Assembly: GCF_000252855.1 (NCBI RefSeq)
Contig: NC_017045.1
Location: forward strand, 682,001-746,000
Direction: 5' to 3'
DNA from: Riemerella anatipestifer ATCC 11845 = DSM 15868
GTDB taxonomy: Bacteria; Bacteroidota; Bacteroidia; Flavobacteriales; Weeksellaceae
DNA length: 64,000 nt
Each line of letters begins with the position of its first letter. The first letter of the stretch is position 1. Shown in pieces: positions 60,273 to 64,000 of this stretch. The notes under the pieces are model-generated. The model did no database searches. It saw only the letters and a program-made list of their open reading frames with translations, and was not told the origin of the DNA. Position numbers and translations under genes: made by a program.

Positions 60273-60287
60273 TGTTTTTAATATATT

Positions 60288-60324
60288 AAAGCTACATAGT
60301 ACACCACCTTATTATGTAGCTTTT
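60288..60324 (+). terminator. Terminator of the endonuclease I gene
   Basis: AAAGCTACATA pairs with TATGTAGCTTT; a T-rich tail follows. Confidence 0.75.
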
Positions 60325-60560
60325 GCTATTTAAGTAATAATATAAAACCTCACAATAATACCTCTTTGAATAACAAAATTAAAAGGTTTTTCAGTATTTT
60401 TTTCAAAAAACTTGTATACTTCCGCCCATCAATAAAGTGAATACAATTCACGGTCTAAGACAAAACATCTAATGTAGTTTCCTTTTATAAAAAGGAAAAA
60501 TAAATTGTTGTTATTTTCTCTATCTAGAGGCTAAGTAAAGTTGATTTATAATCCTCCTCC

Positions 60561-60572
60561 GCTCGTACGAGC
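60561..60572. repeat. Palindrome GCTCGTACGAGC
   Basis: A 12-base perfect palindrome sharing the 10-base core CTCGTACGAG with the palindrome at 29235-29252. Confidence 0.55.
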
Positions 60573-60637
60573 AAACCGCATCTGTCCATTCATATTAAAA
60601 GATAGTATAGTAATTACTGTACACCAATTACTATAAC

Positions 60638-60667
60638 AAAAGCCTCCAAATAATTTTGGAAGCTTTT
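60638..60667 (-). terminator. Terminator of the alkaline phosphatase gene
   Basis: AAAAGC-C-TCCAAA pairs with TTTGGA-A-GCTTTT (one mismatch), loop TAAT; works in either direction. Confidence 0.6.
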
Positions 60668-60689
60668 ATATTATTAAATCAAAACACCA

Positions 60690-62102
60690 CTAAAACTTAT
60701 TTTCTACTTCAGCAGCGTCTAGTAAGAATGTATGTATATCTGTATTTCTCATCAGCGGTTTTAAGCGTTCGCTTCCTGGTCCAAACATCGCAAGTTCTGT
60801 ATAGTCCGAGGAGTGGTCCATACTTATCCACCCCACAGAGGTATAGTCTTTTTGCATCTCGGAAAGGAGCTTAAACGGCAAGTGGCGAGGGTTATACAAA
60901 CCATCTTCTTGCTTTGCTTTAGAGTAGTAGGATAATAGCTGCTTCGCTTGGTCATCAGACAACACCATATCTCCACACGCCTTGGCTATTCTCTCTTTAA
61001 CGAAAGAAACAGTGCTATCAGGCTGTATCCCTTGCAATATCCATTCGTTAGAGTTTTTAAAGTTTTGTATATGGTCAAAATTATCATTACAAGTTTTACC
61101 ATAGATAAGCCCTGGGTTAGCATTTCCGTGGTCAGAAGTAATTACCACCAAAGTATTACCGTCTTTCTTTGCAAAATCTATAGCGACCTTCACCGCCTCA
61201 TCAAAAGCCAACTGGTCGTATAGCAGAGCCGCCACATCATTACCGTGTGCCGCCCAGTCCACCTTACCGCCTTCTACTTGCATTACAAAGCCTTTAGGGT
61301 GGTCTTTCATCTGCGATATAGCCTTCTCCGTCATCTCTGCCAAAGTAGGGATATTGGCTTTCATTTTATCACAACTATTATGGTCTACAGTATACGGCAA
61401 TGCCTCCTCATCAAAAGTACCTAGGATAGGTTTATTTTTAGGAGCGGACAACATCTCTGCTTTATTTTTTACCACCGTATAACCTTTAGAGCGGAACTTA
61501 GCATCTAAGTCTACGGCGTCTTTTCTTTTATCTGCTTCAAAATATTTAGTTCCTCCTCCCATCATCACATCAAAACCTAAATCTAAATAGTCCATCGCAA
61601 TATCATCCATCGCACTTCTCTTTTTAGAAGTTACACAAAACCCCGCTGGTGTAGCGTGGTTGATAGGAACCGTAGTTACACAACCTACCTTTTTACCTGC
61701 CTTTTTAAACTTTTGGAGTATCGGCATATTTTCTTTTCCATCTGGGCTAATGTTAAGGCTCCCGTTATTTACACGCACTCCCCCACCCCACGAAGAACTT
61801 GCTGCCGCAGAATCGGTAACAATAGAACTCGCCGATGCCATATCCATCATCGCTCTTTGTACTAAATTATTTTCGTACAAACTAAGCCAATGAGAAGCTC
61901 TACCTAATTTTCTTCTAGAGTAAATATCTGCCATATGTAGGGTTCCCACGCTCATACCATCACTCACCATAAAGATGATGTTTTTGGCTTTTTTCCCTCC
62001 AAATTCTTCTTTTATCGTATTGGCTTTTAAACCAAACGGACTGATAAGCATACTTCCTAAAGCCGCTATAGACCCGCTCTTTAAAAAATCTCTTCTTTTC
62101 AT
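60690..62102 (-). CDS. Alkaline phosphatase, Tat-exported
   Basis: 470 residues. The N-terminus MKRRDFLKSGSIAALGSML has a twin-arginine motif, so the folded protein crosses the inner membrane. Core sites: FMVSDGMSVGTLHM (about 44-57) with the metal Asp, VTDSAAASS (about 96-104) with the nucleophilic Ser, and TSDHGNAN with Asp/His. The metal-binding pattern is that of PhoA-type phosphatases, widened in this group. A TATATTTG box lies 21 bases upstream. Monocistronic, ending in the spacer with hairpins. Confidence 0.9.
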   Translation of the reverse strand: MKRRDFLKSGSIAALGSMLISPFGLKANTIKEEFGGKKAKNIIFMVSDGMSVGTLHMADIYSRRKLGRASHWLSLYENNLVQRAMMDMASASSIVTDSAAASSSWGGGVRVNNGSLNISPDGKENMPILQKFKKAGKKVGCVTTVPINHATPAGFCVTSKKRSAMDDIAMDYLDLGFDVMMGGGTKYFEADKRKDAVDLDAKFRSKGYTVVKNKAEMLSAPKNKPILGTFDEEALPYTVDHNSCDKMKANIPTLAEMTEKAISQMKDHPKGFVMQVEGGKVDWAAHGNDVAALLYDQLAFDEAVKVAIDFAKKDGNTLVVITSDHGNANPGLIYGKTCNDNFDHIQNFKNSNEWILQGIQPDSTVSFVKERIAKACGDMVLSDDQAKQLLSYYSKAKQEDGLYNPRHLPFKLLSEMQKDYTSVGWISMDHSSDYTELAMFGPGSERLKPLMRNTDIHTFLLDAAEVENKF

Positions 62103-62122
62103 TTATTAAAACCTTATAGGGG

Positions 62123-62130
62123 CAAATATA
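62123..62130 (-). promoter_or_regulatory. -7 promoter box of the alkaline phosphatase gene
   Basis: Minus-strand TATATTTG fits TAnnTTTG, 20 bases before the ATG at 62102. No obvious Pho-box is visible. Confidence 0.5.
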
Positions 62131-62214
62131 GGATTTATATCTTATACCATTGTAAACTTAAAGTTAAAAAACCAAGCTATTCTCTTCTATATTTAATTTC
62201 CTCTCATTATTTAC

Positions 62215-62222
62215 TAACTTTG
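62215..62222 (+). promoter_or_regulatory. -7 promoter box of cinA
   Basis: TAACTTTG fits TAnnTTTG, 20 bases before the ATG at 62243. Confidence 0.5.
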
Positions 62223-62242
62223 TGTTTCGTTAATATTAGACT

Positions 62243-63511
62243 ATGACCGTAACAAACGCTGCAATCATTATAATAGGTGATGAAGTTTTAGCTGGAAACA
62301 CCATTGATACCAATTCTAACTTTATTGCTAAAGAACTTCATAATATAGGGATTAAAGTCGCTGAAATCTTTACCATTTCAGATGATACCGACTGTATCAA
62401 ACAGGCTTTAAACGATGCCTTCAAAATCACCAACCTAGTTATAACTACAGGCGGTCTAGGACCTACCAAAGACGACAAAACTAAAAAAGCCATTGCTCAT
62501 TTTTTTGATGACAACCTCATCACAGACCCTGAAACTTTGGCTCATCTGGAGCAAATTTTAATCAACCGAAACAGAGCTCACCTCTTTGATATTAACCGCC
62601 CACAGGCAAAAATCCCTTCAAAAGCCAAAGTCATACAAAATCACAATGGTACCGCTCCTTGCCTAATGATGGAAGAAAACGAAAAAATCGCCTTTGTTCT
62701 CCCTGGTGTACCTTATGAAGTAAAACCCTTGATTAAAGACCAAATCATTCCATTATTAGCCGAAAGGTTTTCGTTATCGCATCTAGTGGTAAAAATCATC
62801 TCTGTGGTTGATTTCCCCGAAAGCCTTTTAGCCCAGACCATAGAAGATTGGGAAAGCCATCTGCCCGAAAATATCAAACTAGCCTACCTCCCTATCGGAA
62901 ACAGAGTAAAGCTAAAACTCACCGCCATTGGGAATAATAAAACCGATTTAGAAGCCCAACTCAACCATATTATAGAGCCGCTAAAACCTTTAATCCAAGA
63001 CAAAGTCATTTCTTGGGATAATGAGGATATAGCGTCTATCCTTAAATTCATTCTTACCAAAAGAGGACTTAGTATTTCCACTGCCGAAAGCTGTACTGGC
63101 GGCGGTATTTCAAGGTTAATCACCTCTATATCGGGCAGCTCTGCTTATTTCCAAGGAGGCATTACTGCCTATGCGGTCAATCAAAAAATCAATATTTTAA
63201 AAGTTCCCAAACAACTGATAAACCAACACACGGTAGTTTCGGAGCAAGTAGCCGAAGCGATGGCGATAGGTTGTCAAGAGTTGTTTAAAACAGATATTTC
63301 TATCTCTACCACAGGCGTTGCAGGTCCACAAACCGACCAATATCAAAACGAAATAGGCTCTGTCTATTATTCCGTAAGAGTAAAAAACAAAAGCTACAAC
63401 TATCATTTGCACCTGCCTCATTTGGATAGAGAGGACTTTATGAATTTCGTTTCTCAAAGAGTTTTACAGTCTGTTGTGGAAGTTCTTGTTTTTAATCCAA
63501 ACGAATCTTAA
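62243..63511 (+). CDS. cinA: CinA-family protein (NMN deamidase-related)
   Basis: 422 residues, two domains. The N-terminal molybdopterin-binding-like domain (about 1-170) starts IIIIGDEVLAGNTIDTNS and has TTGGLGPTKDD; the C-terminal domain (about 260-420) holds STAESCTGGGISRLIT and SSAYFQGGITAYAVN, STTGVAGP and GSVYYSV, typical of nicotinamide-mononucleotide deamidase (PncC-type). The protein recycles pyridine nucleotides; the N-terminal part may act on ADP-ribose. Monocistronic. Confidence 0.93.
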   Translation: MTVTNAAIIIIGDEVLAGNTIDTNSNFIAKELHNIGIKVAEIFTISDDTDCIKQALNDAFKITNLVITTGGLGPTKDDKTKKAIAHFFDDNLITDPETLAHLEQILINRNRAHLFDINRPQAKIPSKAKVIQNHNGTAPCLMMEENEKIAFVLPGVPYEVKPLIKDQIIPLLAERFSLSHLVVKIISVVDFPESLLAQTIEDWESHLPENIKLAYLPIGNRVKLKLTAIGNNKTDLEAQLNHIIEPLKPLIQDKVISWDNEDIASILKFILTKRGLSISTAESCTGGGISRLITSISGSSAYFQGGITAYAVNQKINILKVPKQLINQHTVVSEQVAEAMAIGCQELFKTDISISTTGVAGPQTDQYQNEIGSVYYSVRVKNKSYNYHLHLPHLDREDFMNFVSQRVLQSVVEVLVFNPNES

Positions 63512-63533
63512 ACATTTTTAGCAAAAAAAATTG

Positions 63534-63541
63534 TAGCTTTG
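63534..63541 (+). promoter_or_regulatory. -7 promoter box of the M13 peptidase gene
   Basis: TAGCTTTG fits TAnnTTTG, 65 bases before the ATG at 63607. Confidence 0.45.
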
Positions 63542-63606
63542 TAGAGTCAGCTTAAAAACTGTTACTATACTAAAGTTAAAAATAAACGACAAAAATATCT
63601 ATTCAA

Positions 63607-64000
63607 ATGAAGAAAATTACATTAAGCCTATTGGCACTTTCTGGAGCATTAGTTTTTCAGTCTTGTTCTGTAAATAAGAAAGTTGCTCACACAGAGCATA
63701 CCTCTCACGCTGGACATCACCACCACGAAGAACACGGGATTAGCCTAGAATATATGGATACCAATGTTCGCCCTCAAGACGATTTTTACAATTTCGTAAA
63801 TGGAGGTTGGATGCGTACCGCTGTTATTCCTTCGGATAAAGCCTCTTGGGGAAGTTTCAACGAATTGCGTGAAAAAACAGACGAGGCGTCTCTTACCATT
63901 CTTAAAAATATCCTTTCTGAAACCTATGCCGAAGGTACTGAAGGTAAAAAAATCCAGACCCTCTACGCTTCTTTTATGGATATGGATAAAAGAAATGCAG
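63607..64000 (+). CDS. M13-family (neprilysin/PepO-like) metallopeptidase lipoprotein, cut by window
   Basis: The frame runs 131 codons to the right edge with no stop. The N-terminus MKKITLSLLALSGALVFQS with Cys20 is a lipoprotein signal; a His-rich linker follows (HTEHTSHAGHHHHEEHG), then the start of the M13 domain: MDTNVRPQDDFYNFVNGGW, MRTAVIPSDKASWGSFNELRE. The zinc site lies beyond the window. It should be a periplasmic or outer-membrane zinc endopeptidase for short peptides. The His-rich linker is similar in type to that in the OmpA-like lipoprotein at 7687. Confidence 0.9.
   Translation, partial: MKKITLSLLALSGALVFQSCSVNKKVAHTEHTSHAGHHHHEEHGISLEYMDTNVRPQDDFYNFVNGGWMRTAVIPSDKASWGSFNELREKTDEASLTILKNILSETYAEGTEGKKIQTLYASFMDMDKRNA

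Larger units (their letters stand above)
60273..60689. other. Long spacer with hairpins, no gene seen
   Basis: Between convergent genes. It holds terminators at both ends, a GTGAAT-ACA-ATTCAC hairpin (60437-60451), TTTCCTTTT-ATA-AAAAGGAAA (near 60478), a GCTCGTACGAGC palindrome (60561-60572) and a 10-bp stem TATAGTAATT with its complement (60606-60635). I find no open frame or RNA family. The content could be the remnant of a mobile element or a small RNA, but nothing proves either. Confidence 0.5.

Overview
The window is a stretch of low-GC chromosome from a member of the Bacteroidota, most likely Flavobacteriia, family Weeksellaceae (Riemerella/Chryseobacterium type). The species-level guess is inference. 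The evidence is: promoters of the TTTG-N18/19-TAnnTTTG type instead of -35/-10 boxes; almost no Shine-Dalgarno sequences; type IX secretion parts (PorQ, and an endonuclease with a C-terminal sorting domain); a TamL-type outer-membrane assembly lipoprotein; an AroG-type DAHP synthase fused to chorismate mutase; and many lipoproteins and secreted proteins with flavobacterial signal peptides. There is no rRNA, CRISPR array, prophage or transposase. Two tRNA genes are present. The window is mostly core genome, and both ends cut a gene (a HAD hydrolase on the left, an M13 metallopeptidase on the right).

Layout. 1-2.3 kb: an operon of a HAD-IB phosphatase, a short-chain dehydrogenase and a short-chain prenyl diphosphate synthase. 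2.4-5.25 kb: a thiamine-pyrophosphate riboswitch leads a tight four-gene operon (SAM methyltransferase, PurM/HypE-like protein, divergent ThiE/TenI-like protein, Trm112-like zinc protein) whose content is not a standard thiamine pathway; this is the most interesting locus in the window. 5.3-20 kb: head-GIN protein, M20 dipeptidase, OmpA lipoprotein, THUMP-like methyltransferase, tRNA-Lys, shikimate kinase, RecG, an ABC ATPase, an alpha-oxoamine synthase, an M61-like secreted protease and a long-chain prenyl synthase. 20-30.5 kb: Nudix, BlaI-like repressor with a FUSC membrane protein, phosphopantetheinyl transferase, a phosphate transporter with its PhoU-like partner, MetE, a truncated gene remnant with a hairpin-rich spacer, and a TrmH-family rRNA/tRNA methyltransferase.

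30.5-46.5 kb: TamL, DAHP synthase/chorismate mutase with dnaX, pyrophosphatase, RadC, LolD-like ATPase, a large surface protein with NIAIG repeats, CidA/LrgB-type proteins, FolP, and the operon panD-ybhN-porQ-cmk. 46.7-64 kb: HU, DUF2891 protein, PdxH, AlgH, PepD, an endonuclease/phosphatase-family enzyme, AroC, two thioredoxin-fold proteins, a pair of small possible immunity genes, a sigma factor overlapping lipA, tRNA-CAU, RbfA, a LolC/E-type permease, secreted endonuclease I, Tat-exported alkaline phosphatase and CinA.

Themes. The chorismate route is represented by aroK, aroG-aroQ and aroC at separate sites. Envelope biogenesis is represented by TamL, LolD, a LolC/E permease, PorQ and OmpA. 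Several genes (dnaX, panD, lolD, algH, aroC, the ABC ATPase at 13.9 kb) have a TAnnTTTG box ending only 4-5 bases before the ATG, which predicts leaderless messages. dnaX also carries an A11 run at the gamma/tau boundary that would give a truncated subunit after slippage in either direction.
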